This document shows, piece after piece, positions 17,469 to 26,200 of a stretch of DNA of 40,743 nt. Position 1 is the stretch's first letter. Each line of letters opens with the position of its first letter. The stretch comes from Chthoniobacterales bacterium (lineage in GTDB: Bacteria > Verrucomicrobiota > Verrucomicrobiia > Chthoniobacterales > JACTMZ01), in NCBI GenBank assembly GCA_014879535.1, contig JACSRX010000045.1:1-40743 (forward strand), read 5' to 3'. The notes below the pieces were generated by a model. The model saw only the letters and a list, made by a program, of their open reading frames with translations, searched no databases and was not told the DNA's origin. A program made the position numbers and the translations under genes.

Positions 17469-17597
17469 TCACTCCTTGACCATGGGCGCAATGGCCTCGA
17501 ACCGCTTGGGGCCTATGCCGGGCACGCGCTGCAAGTCCTCCACCTTGCCGTAGGGCCGTCTGTCGATGATTGCGACAGCAGCCCGATGCCCGGCAGC
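17469..17597 (-). pseudogene. ComEA-like helix-hairpin-helix remnant with frameshift
   Basis: The minus strand ends in R-P-Y-G-K-V-E-D-L-Q-R-V-P-G-I-G-P-K-R-F-E followed by a stop at 17469, a close match to the C-terminal helix-hairpin-helix of ComEA DNA-receptor proteins. The first hairpin motif L-P-G-I-G is encoded just upstream (17596-17582) but in another frame. Restoring one base in the C run at 17582-17584 joins L-P-G-I-G to A-A-V-A-I-I-D-R-R-P-Y-G. No recognisable N-terminus or signal peptide is seen further upstream, so the gene is probably a fragment. Full ComEA proteins take up DNA during transformation; this piece is unlikely to work. Confidence 0.5.
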
Positions 17598-17807
17598 GTG
17601 TCTTGCGAGGACGACCCCGACCACCTCGAACCATTCCTTGGCCGCTGCTTCGCCTGCGGTGCCGTTTGGTGCACCGAGTGCGGGCACGTGTTGGACGCAA
17701 ACGAGAAAACCTGTCCGCGCATGGCCGAGCACGATGAAGAGCTTGAGCGAATGATGGAAGAGGGCGACTTGGACCAGCCGCCCGACTCGCTGCCTGAAAA
17801 GCGGTAA
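17586..17807 (+). CDS. Possible small zinc-ribbon protein
   Basis: A 73-residue frame starting at the ATG at 17586. It contains C-F-A-C-G-A-V-W-C-T-E-C-G-H, a CxxC-x4-CxxC arrangement that could hold zinc, plus two further cysteines, and a very acidic tail (E-H-D-E-E-L-E-R-M-M-E-E-G-D). These features are unlikely by chance, but the ORF overlaps the ComEA-like remnant on the other strand and no Shine-Dalgarno is obvious. It may be the end of a larger decayed gene. No function is proposed. Confidence 0.35.
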   Translation: MPGSVSCEDDPDHLEPFLGRCFACGAVWCTECGHVLDANEKTCPRMAEHDEELERMMEEGDLDQPPDSLPEKR

Positions 17808-17879
17808 TGTGCGGGCCGCGGCGATCTATGACACAAAGCAGCCTTGGCGACTCGACACGATCTGGGCAACCTCCCCGCC

Positions 17880-18113
17880 ATGCAGCGGATCGTCCCGCTC
17901 TACGCCAACAAGCACTACGGCCCGGACCACCACATCTGGCACAACAACGGCACGTGGTGAGTCCACTTCAGCGTGACGCGACGCCGCGGCCGGGCGAAGC
18001 GCATCCGGCTGTCCCTCGAGACCAAGAGCAAGGCCGAGGCCAGAGGGCGGAGGGATCAGATCATGCGGGCGCGGCTGGAGCGGGTGGAGGGGATTCGGGC
18101 GGGGTGGTCTTGA
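17880..18113 (+). pseudogene. Integrase-arm-like small gene with in-frame TGA
   Basis: From the ATG at 17880 the frame encodes an N-terminal piece ending H-N-N-G-T-W, then TGA (17958-17960), then continues in the same frame with V-H-F-S-V-T-R-R-R-G and K-R-I-R-L-S-L-E-T-K-S-K-A-E-A-R to a second stop at 18111. The whole reads like the N-terminal DNA-binding part of a tyrosine recombinase or a related small mobilome protein, in which N-G-T-W-W-V is expected; the TGA replaces a Trp codon TGG by one base. The rest of an integrase does not follow. Likely a dead remnant of the element that inserted at the tRNA. Confidence 0.5.
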
Positions 18114-18149
18114 TGTAGGGCAAGTCGTCCGCGGGGAAAGTCGCCGGAC

Positions 18150-18971
18150 CTACAAGCGCAACAAAGCTTCCCGAATAGAACTGCGCCACGTTCCGTCGTC
18201 CCGATGAAACACGCGAGTGATCTCCACCCAGTGAAAGTGGATAAGCTCATACTTCGTCATTCGCGACAAGTGCTGCCAGTCGCCTGCCAAAACGTAAGCC
18301 GCATTGCCGTAATCGCAGCTTTCAAGCAGAACATGGGTAGTGTTCGGATATTCAAATGCAGCATAGCGCTCAAAATCCCCCGCCACCCCGACATAGATGC
18401 CGGAGGCGCCGAGTTCTTGCGCGTGCATCAGCCGCTCTGGCTGCTGGTGGCAACGAGCGTTCTGCGGGATCAACCTGCTCCATCCCATAGCATCGGTCGG
18501 CCACTCACCGGAAGGAAGCAACGTCCAAACTAAACGTTTCACAAGAGGCCATTGCCCCGAGCATTGCAGGAGTTCTTTTTTGCGCCCCTCGGCGATGCGC
18601 CACTTGGTGATATACTCGGCATCATTGGTCGGAGCCTCGGCTTCCCAGAGCGCTTTACGCTCAAGATACTCGGACAGCAACTGCTGGTGTTGTCGGTATT
18701 TCAGGCCATACCCCCCCGCCCATCGTGGCTTGTCCTTGTGAGTCAATTCAGGAAGCGGGGGCGGAGCTTCTGGAAACTGTCTGACCTTGGCGAATAGGAC
18801 GTCAATCAGTGCGGCCCACTGGCCAACCTCCTCGTTTGAAAGTGCCCGTGCCCCAAGCTGGTCGTGAAAATCACGAAGGTGGGCCGAGAGACGGGCGAAC
18901 GGCCAGTTCTGCACCTCCTCAGCGGATGGCAACGACATCTCGCACCCTCCAGCCGGCGGTTCTGGCTTCAT
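18150..18971 (-). CDS. Unrecognised protein, last gene of the defence cluster
   Basis: 273 residues from the ATG at 18971, which lies four bases after the DUF499 gene stop; a second in-frame ATG at 18938 is also possible. I do not recognise the N-terminal two thirds, which are rich in Trp and charged residues and probably mostly helical. The C-terminal 80 residues (G-N-A-A-Y-V-L-A-G-D-W-Q-H-L-S-R-M-T-K-Y-E-L, then a strand ending in F-H-R-D-D-G-T-W) resemble a short module I associate with proteins of mobile elements, but I cannot name it. No membrane segment or nuclease motif is evident. Its tight spacing makes it a candidate accessory subunit of the methylase-helicase-ATPase system. Confidence 0.75.
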   Translation of the reverse strand: MKPEPPAGGCEMSLPSAEEVQNWPFARLSAHLRDFHDQLGARALSNEEVGQWAALIDVLFAKVRQFPEAPPPLPELTHKDKPRWAGGYGLKYRQHQQLLSEYLERKALWEAEAPTNDAEYITKWRIAEGRKKELLQCSGQWPLVKRLVWTLLPSGEWPTDAMGWSRLIPQNARCHQQPERLMHAQELGASGIYVGVAGDFERYAAFEYPNTTHVLLESCDYGNAAYVLAGDWQHLSRMTKYELIHFHWVEITRVFHRDDGTWRSSIREALLRL

Positions 18972-18975
18972 CGGA

Positions 18976-21792
18976 CTATTTCTCGCTGCGGAAGGAATCC
19001 ACATCCAGCCCCAGTTCGCGCAGGGCGGACTTGGTTTCGTCCGCCCGCTCCTTGGAGATTCCTGCTTCGGGATTGGCGTCGAAGGTGACTCTCAGGGTGA
19101 GAGAATTGTCGGTGGCGTATTTGGAGAGCACCTTGGTGTAGAAGTTCATCCACTTCTGCGGAGGGACTGATCCCGTCCAAGTCAGCTTCTTGAAAAAGTC
19201 GGCTTGGCCCGCTGAGCCCTTGTCATCAGGGGCGATAGAGGGGTCCGTTGGTTTAGCCTCTGTGGTGGTTATCGTCGTGGTTGTGGTCTTTCCGGTCTCT
19301 TGGGTCGGCTGGACGGTTCCACTGGCGGCCGCGACTACGGCGTTGCGGTAGCCCTCGGCAGCCTCTCTTTTGAGGATGACGAAGTCCTCGGAGATTTCCA
19401 CGTCGAGTGAACTGAGCGGGGTCTCGAAGATGAACGGCTCGTAGTGGCCGTCGCCGCGCTTTCCGGCGTAGGCGATCTGGCCATTGGTGACACCACGGGC
19501 GACTGTCTCCTTGATCTCCTCAGGGAAGAGAAGGCGGGGCAACTGGGGCGAGGCAAAGAAGGCGTCGCGCACGCTCTTGAGGCTCCATTCGGGCAGGGCC
19601 GGCGGCCAGTTGCGGACCAGGAAGTTCGGGCTGATCCCCTTCTCGATGTCTCCGTCCTGCTGCAACCGGGCGAGGGCCAGATCGACCGGGCTGCCTGCAC
19701 TAGAGGTCACAAGCCCGAGATCCACGACTTTGAGCGTGTTGTCTTTGCCGAGGAGGACGAGAAACTTGTAGGCGCGCCAGATCGATTCGCGCAGGTCGCG
19801 GTGGGCGCGCTTGGCATTCTCGTTGAGCTGACGGAGTTGGGATTCGTCGTAGTTCAGTTGGTCGGACTCGATCTTGATGTCCTCCCAGGCGAGATACTTG
19901 GTCGCCTCCTCGCGCATGATCCGGGCGGAGTCGGCAACCATCCAGATTTGCGCGCTCTTGAACGTGCGGTTTGAGCTGCCGCTCTCGCGGATGACGCCTT
20001 CAATCAGCGCCATGGTTTCTTTCTCGGTCTCCATGTTCTGGTGGTAGTCAGCGACGACCACGGTCAACGCCGGACGATCCGAGACCTGAATGGACTTCTC
20101 GGGGAAAAATATCGGTGAAATCTTGAGTGAGTTCTTCCCGAAGAGAGTCTGAATCTCGCGCCTGATGCACTCTGACGCGGCTGCCGGCTGGATTGTTGCC
20201 CGCCGGTCGGAGAAGCGTTTGTTGAGGTTCTCGCGCAGGCTGAAGCGATAAGCCGCCCGTTCGACATTGAGGTAGTAGCAAGTGGTGGTAAGTCCATCGA
20301 GGGCGGTCTCGACATTGCCGATGTCCAGCGAGGGCTCGCCCACGGCCAGCCGGATTTCGGGGACGGTGGACTCGTGCTTCTCCTTGCCTTGACCGCCGTT
20401 GGACTCGAAGAAAATGGTCGTGGCCACCTTGCGGTGAAGTCGGCCCTTGCGGATTTCGTCGGTGCCCTCCTTATCGAGCCTCACAGCGTGCGCGTTGATG
20501 CTGCCGGCGATATCGGTCGTGACGGCCACTTCAAGATTCCGCTCGCCGAGTTGCTCGAAGCAGGCGGAGCGGAATGTGCTGTCCTGCAGGGGAGCGCTGC
20601 CGAGGGTGATGAGCATATCGCTCAGTCCGCCCTCGTTCCCCTCCTTGTAGGCCTGTGACACCCACAGTGCGAGGAGGCGTAGAATCCCCCGAGTCTGCTG
20701 AAACTTCGGCACGCTCCGCCACTTCCGCTCGAAAACCGAGAGGACTGATGGGTGGAACGGGTAACAATCACGAAACGCCTTCCGTGCATCGTCCACGGAG
20801 AACCATCCGGGGATTTGCTGGCGATGATCGACGGTCCATTGGGCAAACTCGTCGCATGTCTTGGTGGCATCCTTGTCCAAGAGAACCTTGCCGTCGGCAT
20901 TGACCGCGCTCAGATCCCACTCGAACAGCCTTCGCCGAATGATCTCCGAGGTCTCGGCTTCGGCGGACATCATCAGCGCCTTGCCAAGCCGATCCAGGAG
21001 CTTGGTGATGCGGTCGTAGTCCTGCTGATCCTCTGCGTTCATCTCCAATTCAGACGCGGGAATAGATACCGCCAGAACCGCAGAAGACTTTGCCCTCACT
21101 GCCTCCGTGAGATTTTGCAGGAAGTTGTAGAACTGCGCCGCCAGCCCGTTCTTCCGGTTCCTGCTGATGTAGTTCATCAGCTCGTCCATGAGAATCAGGC
21201 ACGGCGTGTCGGGGAGGACCTTGGCCAGCACATCGCCTCCCGGCGACACCGCCTTCGCATCATGCTCCGCCACGAGGGCAAATGCCATCTCTCCGCCAAG
21301 CTGCCAGGCCATCTCGCCCCACGGGGTCTTGCGGAGCGGTGTGCCGTCGTTGCCACCCCGCCCGGTGATCGAGTCGAACTCCGTGCCCACAAAAACGGAT
21401 GCATTGCCGAGCGGAACATCCCGCTGCCCGGCCTTGGCGAGAATCTGTGAGACGCCCGCCCAGTTCTTCCCTGCCGGACCGTGCTTGACGAGGTGGTAGA
21501 GCAGCGTGAGCGCATGGGTCTTTCCGCCGCCAAACTGCGTCGCGAGGTTGAAGATCGATGAGGTCTCGGTTGTAACGCCGTTGAGTCGCCGCACCACCTG
21601 CGACGACAGCTCCAGCATGTTTTTGGTTAGAAAGGTGCGCGCGAAGAACTGCTCGGGTTTCGTGTAAACGTCCGGCGCGTCACCATCACGCACCTTGTCC
21701 AGATGCACGGCGAACTCCGCGGCATCGAGTGGTTTTCCTTCGCGGAGGTCTTCTCGGGGAGTTACGACGTGGCGCCACGGACGGAGTTTCAT
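18976..21792 (-). CDS. DUF499 family AAA ATPase
   Basis: A 938-residue predicted ATPase. The Walker A motif is Q-F-G-G-G-K-T-H at residues 86-93 and Walker B is C-L-I-L-M-D-E at 198-204, both at family positions. The fold is AAA+-like with a long C-terminal region. A threonine-rich linker (about residues 827-840) separates the last ~100 residues, which form an extra domain. DUF499 ATPases are regularly encoded beside DUF1156 methylases and SNF2 helicases in bacteria and archaea and are thought to belong to restriction-like defence complexes. The gene starts seven bases after the Fic stop, so they are co-transcribed. DNA- or partner-dependent ATP hydrolysis is inferred, not shown. Confidence 0.88.
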   Translation of the reverse strand: MKLRPWRHVVTPREDLREGKPLDAAEFAVHLDKVRDGDAPDVYTKPEQFFARTFLTKNMLELSSQVVRRLNGVTTETSSIFNLATQFGGGKTHALTLLYHLVKHGPAGKNWAGVSQILAKAGQRDVPLGNASVFVGTEFDSITGRGGNDGTPLRKTPWGEMAWQLGGEMAFALVAEHDAKAVSPGGDVLAKVLPDTPCLILMDELMNYISRNRKNGLAAQFYNFLQNLTEAVRAKSSAVLAVSIPASELEMNAEDQQDYDRITKLLDRLGKALMMSAEAETSEIIRRRLFEWDLSAVNADGKVLLDKDATKTCDEFAQWTVDHRQQIPGWFSVDDARKAFRDCYPFHPSVLSVFERKWRSVPKFQQTRGILRLLALWVSQAYKEGNEGGLSDMLITLGSAPLQDSTFRSACFEQLGERNLEVAVTTDIAGSINAHAVRLDKEGTDEIRKGRLHRKVATTIFFESNGGQGKEKHESTVPEIRLAVGEPSLDIGNVETALDGLTTTCYYLNVERAAYRFSLRENLNKRFSDRRATIQPAAASECIRREIQTLFGKNSLKISPIFFPEKSIQVSDRPALTVVVADYHQNMETEKETMALIEGVIRESGSSNRTFKSAQIWMVADSARIMREEATKYLAWEDIKIESDQLNYDESQLRQLNENAKRAHRDLRESIWRAYKFLVLLGKDNTLKVVDLGLVTSSAGSPVDLALARLQQDGDIEKGISPNFLVRNWPPALPEWSLKSVRDAFFASPQLPRLLFPEEIKETVARGVTNGQIAYAGKRGDGHYEPFIFETPLSSLDVEISEDFVILKREAAEGYRNAVVAAASGTVQPTQETGKTTTTTITTTEAKPTDPSIAPDDKGSAGQADFFKKLTWTGSVPPQKWMNFYTKVLSKYATDNSLTLRVTFDANPEAGISKERADETKSALRELGLDVDSFRSEK

Positions 21793-21799
21793 AGTTGGG

Positions 21800-23116
21800 T
21801 CAGCGTTTGAGTTTATCGGCCAAGTCCGGCACGGCGCTGAAAATCATCGCCTTCCCCCGCTTGGTCTTGAGGAGCAGGTTGTTCTGGGTCAGTTCAAGGA
21901 GGTCGCGCCGGGCCGTGTCGTAGGCCGTGTTGTGGCTGCGCTGGTGCCCCTCGATCGTGTAGGTTGTCCCGGGGTGCCGCATGGCATGGCTGAGCACCGC
22001 CACCTGCCGGTGGTTGAACTGGCTCCAACTCCGCAAGATCTGCTGACTCTCTTCCAGTTCCTTGGTCTTGCGGTCGATGTAGGCGTGAAGGTGCAGGATG
22101 GCCCGCCGGATCACGTCGGCCTGATGCACCAGGAAATACGTCGCATCGTTGTCATCCGTCTCGGTGTGCAGGAACGCCCTGTAATACTTCGCCGGAGCCC
22201 GGCGCAGGATGTCGGAGATCGAGACGAACTCGAACAGCCAGTATTTCGCGTGGAGCATCGCCCAGTAAAACAACGCCCGCGCCGTCCGACCGTTCCCGTC
22301 CACAAACGGATGGTCATACGCCAGCCAGAAATGCAGCAGCATGGCGCGCACCGCCGGGTGAATGAAGAAACCCGGCGACTCCCCGTTGGCGAAGGCGCAC
22401 ATCATCTCCATGCGCCCCGGCAACTCCTCCGCCTTCGGCGGATGGTGGAAAATGTCGCCGTCTTCATTCTCCACGGTCACCAACTCGTCGGGACGACGCA
22501 GCCGCCCGCCCGCATCCGGCTTGTCCAGCGTCCCGTCCGTGACCTTCCGGTGGATGTGAAAAATCATCTCCGGCGTGAGCGACTGGTCGCGGAGATCGAT
22601 GATCTCCCGCATCGTCAAAAAGTTGTTCAGGATCATCCGCTCGCTCTTGTCGCGCGGGGAGCGTCCGGTCCGGATCATTTCCTTGGCCACCTCCCGCGTC
22701 GTGACCGCCCCCTCAAGCTGGCTCGACGTGATCGCCTCGCGCATCAGGGAACTCACCAAGTATTGGTCGCGGGTTTGCGGGTTCGTCACCGGGGCCGGCA
22801 TCCCTATCTTGCCGCCCGTTCCCATGTCGATCTCGTGCAACTGCTGGGCTACCACATCGGGAACGTGAAATTGGAAGGGCTGCCCCTTCTTGTCCTTCAA
22901 CGGTATCGGCTTCGCATTGCGCCAGCGCCCGATCTTCATCGAGGCCCACCACTCCGGATGCGTGAGCCCCTGCGGCGGCTCCCGATGCCTCACCTCGTCC
23001 CAATGCCAATATTCCTCGACCCCCGGCTCCGTGAGAACACGCTCCAGCTTCTCCAAGAGGTTCGGCTCGCTCAGAATCAGCCCCTTGATGTCCGGCGGTG
23101 TCTGGGGCATTTTCAT
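21800..23116 (-). CDS. Fic family protein (probable AMP transferase)
   Basis: A 438-residue Fic-domain protein. The catalytic motif H-P-F-V-D-G-N-G-R-T-A-R (269-280) is complete, including the His that activates the target hydroxyl. An inhibitory motif S-S-Q-L-E-G (131-136) lies N-terminal, as in class II Fic proteins, where its Glu blocks ATP binding until released. The C-terminus (about 370-438) looks like a winged helix, a common partner in Fic proteins that control their own promoter. The probable reaction is AMP transfer to Ser, Thr or Tyr of a partner protein; the target is unknown. It sits between the methylase and DUF499 genes, with 109 bp of operator-like sequence upstream. Confidence 0.92.
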   Translation of the reverse strand: MKMPQTPPDIKGLILSEPNLLEKLERVLTEPGVEEYWHWDEVRHREPPQGLTHPEWWASMKIGRWRNAKPIPLKDKKGQPFQFHVPDVVAQQLHEIDMGTGGKIGMPAPVTNPQTRDQYLVSSLMREAITSSQLEGAVTTREVAKEMIRTGRSPRDKSERMILNNFLTMREIIDLRDQSLTPEMIFHIHRKVTDGTLDKPDAGGRLRRPDELVTVENEDGDIFHHPPKAEELPGRMEMMCAFANGESPGFFIHPAVRAMLLHFWLAYDHPFVDGNGRTARALFYWAMLHAKYWLFEFVSISDILRRAPAKYYRAFLHTETDDNDATYFLVHQADVIRRAILHLHAYIDRKTKELEESQQILRSWSQFNHRQVAVLSHAMRHPGTTYTIEGHQRSHNTAYDTARRDLLELTQNNLLLKTKRGKAMIFSAVPDLADKLKR

Positions 23117-23131
23117 GGGCTACAAATTTTC

Positions 23132-23201
23132 TACCAATCGAGCAGAAAACGGTATTTTCGAAGCCCCGCCCCGTCAATTACCAATTCGTTATATTTTGGT
23201 A
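23132..23201 (-). promoter_or_regulatory. Operator-like repeats upstream of the Fic gene
   Basis: In an AT-rich 109-bp gap, the plus strand holds TACCAA at 23132-23137 and 23179-23184 and its complement TTGGTA at 23196-23201. The last two form an inverted repeat with an 11-base spacer that covers a TATAAC-like -10 box on the minus strand. This looks like an autoregulated internal promoter for the Fic-DUF499 pair; the bound protein could be the Fic winged helix or the response regulator (inference). Confidence 0.5.
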
Positions 23202-23225
23202 GGAAATCGGTAGTTGCCGCAACCA

Positions 23226-26200
23226 TCACAGCCCCAGTCCTTTCTTCCGCGCCAGCACGCCATCCACCCAGCGTTTTTCGGAGGTGCCGGTGGGATAAAG
23301 GGCACTTAAGGCTTGGGCCAGCTTCCAGAAGCCGGCTTCTTGGCCGACTCCGTCATCAACCAGAAAACGGCGCAAGGCTTCGCCTCGGCCAGTGGCGAAA
23401 AGGATCATCGCTTGGTGGACGCGGTCGAGAATGGTCTCGCCACGCTTGGTCACGGTCTTTTCCTCCCAAGCCTGCTCGGCCACGCCGGGTTCGGTGAGTT
23501 CGGCGAAAAGGTCGAGTTGTTGCTTGGCCTTCTTGCGCTTGGCGGGTTCGGGGGCAGCGGCTTGGTCCTTGCCGAAAAGGTAGGCCGTCCGTTCAGAGAC
23601 GGGTAGCAGGCGGGCTTGATCGCCCTTGATCTCGACGAGGGACTTCAAATCTTCCAAATGCGCCCCGAGTCCTTGGGCGATCTTGCGCGCGGCGTCGAAT
23701 TCGAGCGTGAAACCCTTCGGGGGATTCTTACCCCCGCTCTTGCTGCCTTCGTCGTCCTCATCCTCGTCATCCCCGTCTTCCTTCATCACTCCTTCCTCAT
23801 CCTTCCCTGCGGACAGCGTCCAGAGCCACATGGCCGTGAGCCGGGCATCGGGCTCGAAGCCTTCGACGCTGGCGCCGCTGAAGACGAGCGAGAGGGCTTC
23901 GCGGGCAACGGCGGCCCAGACTTGCTCGAGATATTCGCGAAGGGGGACGGCGTCGCCGCTGGCTTTTTCGACGCGGGAGTAGCGGGAGAAGATTTCGAGC
24001 GCGGGGCCGAGGCAGGCGAAGATGGCGTCGGCACCGACGACGCCTTCCTCGGCGAGGCGGGGCATCCATTCGTGGAGCCGCCGGGGCAGTTCGGCGAGCA
24101 CGTCGCGCCAATCGCCCACTTCGTCCGTGCGCACCGTGCCGTCGGCGGCTTCGCGCGGGCGGACGACGAGGTGGACGGAGGAAGCGAGTCGCGCTTGGCC
24201 TTGCGCCGAAACTCGAGTTTCCATCTCCGTATCAATCGGCCATGAACCGGTGATGACCCATCCCGCCTCAACGACCGCGCGAAGAATCGCCTCCCAACTC
24301 GCTGTGCTCTTGCTCGCGAAAACGATTGTTCCAATTCCCTGCGGGTGAACCACGCGGCGGCCTTCACCGAATGCTCTTTGAAGTTCGCGTTCGTAGAAGG
24401 CGATGTCGTGTGTGGAGTTGCTGAGTTCGTGCATCCGGTCCACCACAATTTCCTCATCCTTGGGGACGGCGTCTCGGGAGAACAACTCCGGGTGAATACC
24501 AGAGAGATTTCGGCGTAACCAAACGTAGAAAAAGTCCGAGAGATATGAATACGGAACAGCGTCGTAGTATGGCGGATCAGTAACGAGCGCGTCAGCGGAA
24601 TCATCTGGCAGCGGATGTCGAGTTGCCGATGCCTGTTGCGGCGACGCACTGCGCCAATCCGAACCGATAGCTTCGAGAATCCCAGCCATTCGGTCTGTCA
24701 GAATGCTCCACGAGCCGCTGGATTCGCCGGAGGGCACCCCCTCGGCGAAATCCCATGTAAACGGAACGGCTTGTCTGCTGAACAAATGCCGTGGGCACTC
24801 TGCAACCGGTTCCCACGGGCAGAGCGAGGTAGCCAAGTCCGCCAGCTTGCTAACGTTCAAGGCAAGGCAGGTTGCCACCGCACATCCAAACTCAGGGTCG
24901 CTTCCGACTCTGCCAGCAACGTCATGCACGAATTTTGAAATCGCGGAGAGCGCCAAGTTCTGACGGGAACTAAACAAGGTGTCCCACGTCTCCAAGCCGT
25001 AAATCATTCCCCAAGTGTGCCGGATTCCACGAATATCGAGCGGCTCATTTGGCACGATGCTGAATGCGCCCTTGTGCGCGGCTTTTCTTTTCTCCAATTC
25101 CTCGCGCCCAGCACTTACAGCGGCGAGGTCGGTATCGGTCGGCAGCCGATAGAAGCGTCCGCCTTCTCCCGCTCGCGTGGAGGCGATGCACATGAGCCGC
25201 GCGTCGTCCGCGCCGCCACGCCGCTCTTTCAACTGAACCCGAACACGGGCGACGGGCGTGGTGTAGCCACAGCACGGGCAGGTGGCGGAGCCTCGGCGCA
25301 CGGTGCCGTCGAAGCCGGGGCTGGCAACATTGGTCTTGCGGTCGTCCTGGGCGACCCAGCCGCCGGGCGTTTTCACGAGGATGCGGAAGTCGCAGCGCTG
25401 GTGCTCGGGCCGCGGGAGAAGCTGAAGGGCGACGGAGCGGCTGGCCTTTTTTGCCAGCCAGAGGGAGCGCACGAGCGGCACCTCGGCGCCGCAGCCGGGG
25501 CCTTCGCAGCGGATGGTGCGCGCCCAGAGGTAGGCGATGGGCGTGGAGCCGTCGTCGCCGCGCGGGTAGAATCGGGCGAGTTCCTTTTCGGCCTCGGCCT
25601 TCACCCACGCGCCCCACTCGCGCACGGCTTCGGCGAGGCGCGCGCCGTGGCGCGGGAGGTATTCGAGGACGACTTTGTTGAGGAGGACGGCGACGGGATT
25701 CAGGTCGCTGGCAAAGGCGTCGGCACCGATGCGGAGGGCTTCGAGCGGGATGGAGCCGCCTCCGGCAAAGGGGTCCACGACCAGCGGCTTCGCTGCAGTT
25801 GAGAGTTGTGCGTTGAGAGTTGAGAGTTTTTCAGACCACTCGCGCTCGTCCATCGGCTCGACGAAGCCGGCGTTGCCGGCGTCGGCGGAGAGGCCGTAGT
25901 GCGCGGCGGCGGTCAGGGCGCGCGCGGTGTCGAGGAAGGCGGGGACGGTGGAGTTGTCCCAATTCGCGAAGTCGGCGATGAAATCGAGCAGGGCCGCGCG
26001 GAGCGTGGTGGGATGCTGCGTGAGCGCGAAGGCCGAGGTGTGCTGGCGGACCACATCGAAAGTGCCCGCGCTCCCAGCGCTGATGCGCGCCCTTTCCTCC
26101 CGCGCCCAACGCCACATGCGCTCGGCGGCGATGATCTGAAAGGCGCGCGGGCAGCGTTCATCCACCGGGTCCGGCCACAACGCCGCGCAAAGCACCGCCC

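Larger units (their letters stand above)
17148..17879. other. Degenerate island edge between tRNA-Val and the first intact accessory gene
   Basis: About 730 bp with no convincing intact large gene. It holds the tandem 10-bp repeat, a frameshifted helix-hairpin-helix remnant on the minus strand and a possible zinc-ribbon ORF on the plus strand. A 193-codon plus-strand frame (17226-17807) is open, but its first two thirds look like noise. Confidence 0.5.

Noticed and set aside
17226-17585. N-terminal extension of the zinc-ribbon frame back to 17226
   Set aside because: The upstream part looks like random translation, covers the tandem repeat, and has no start signal.
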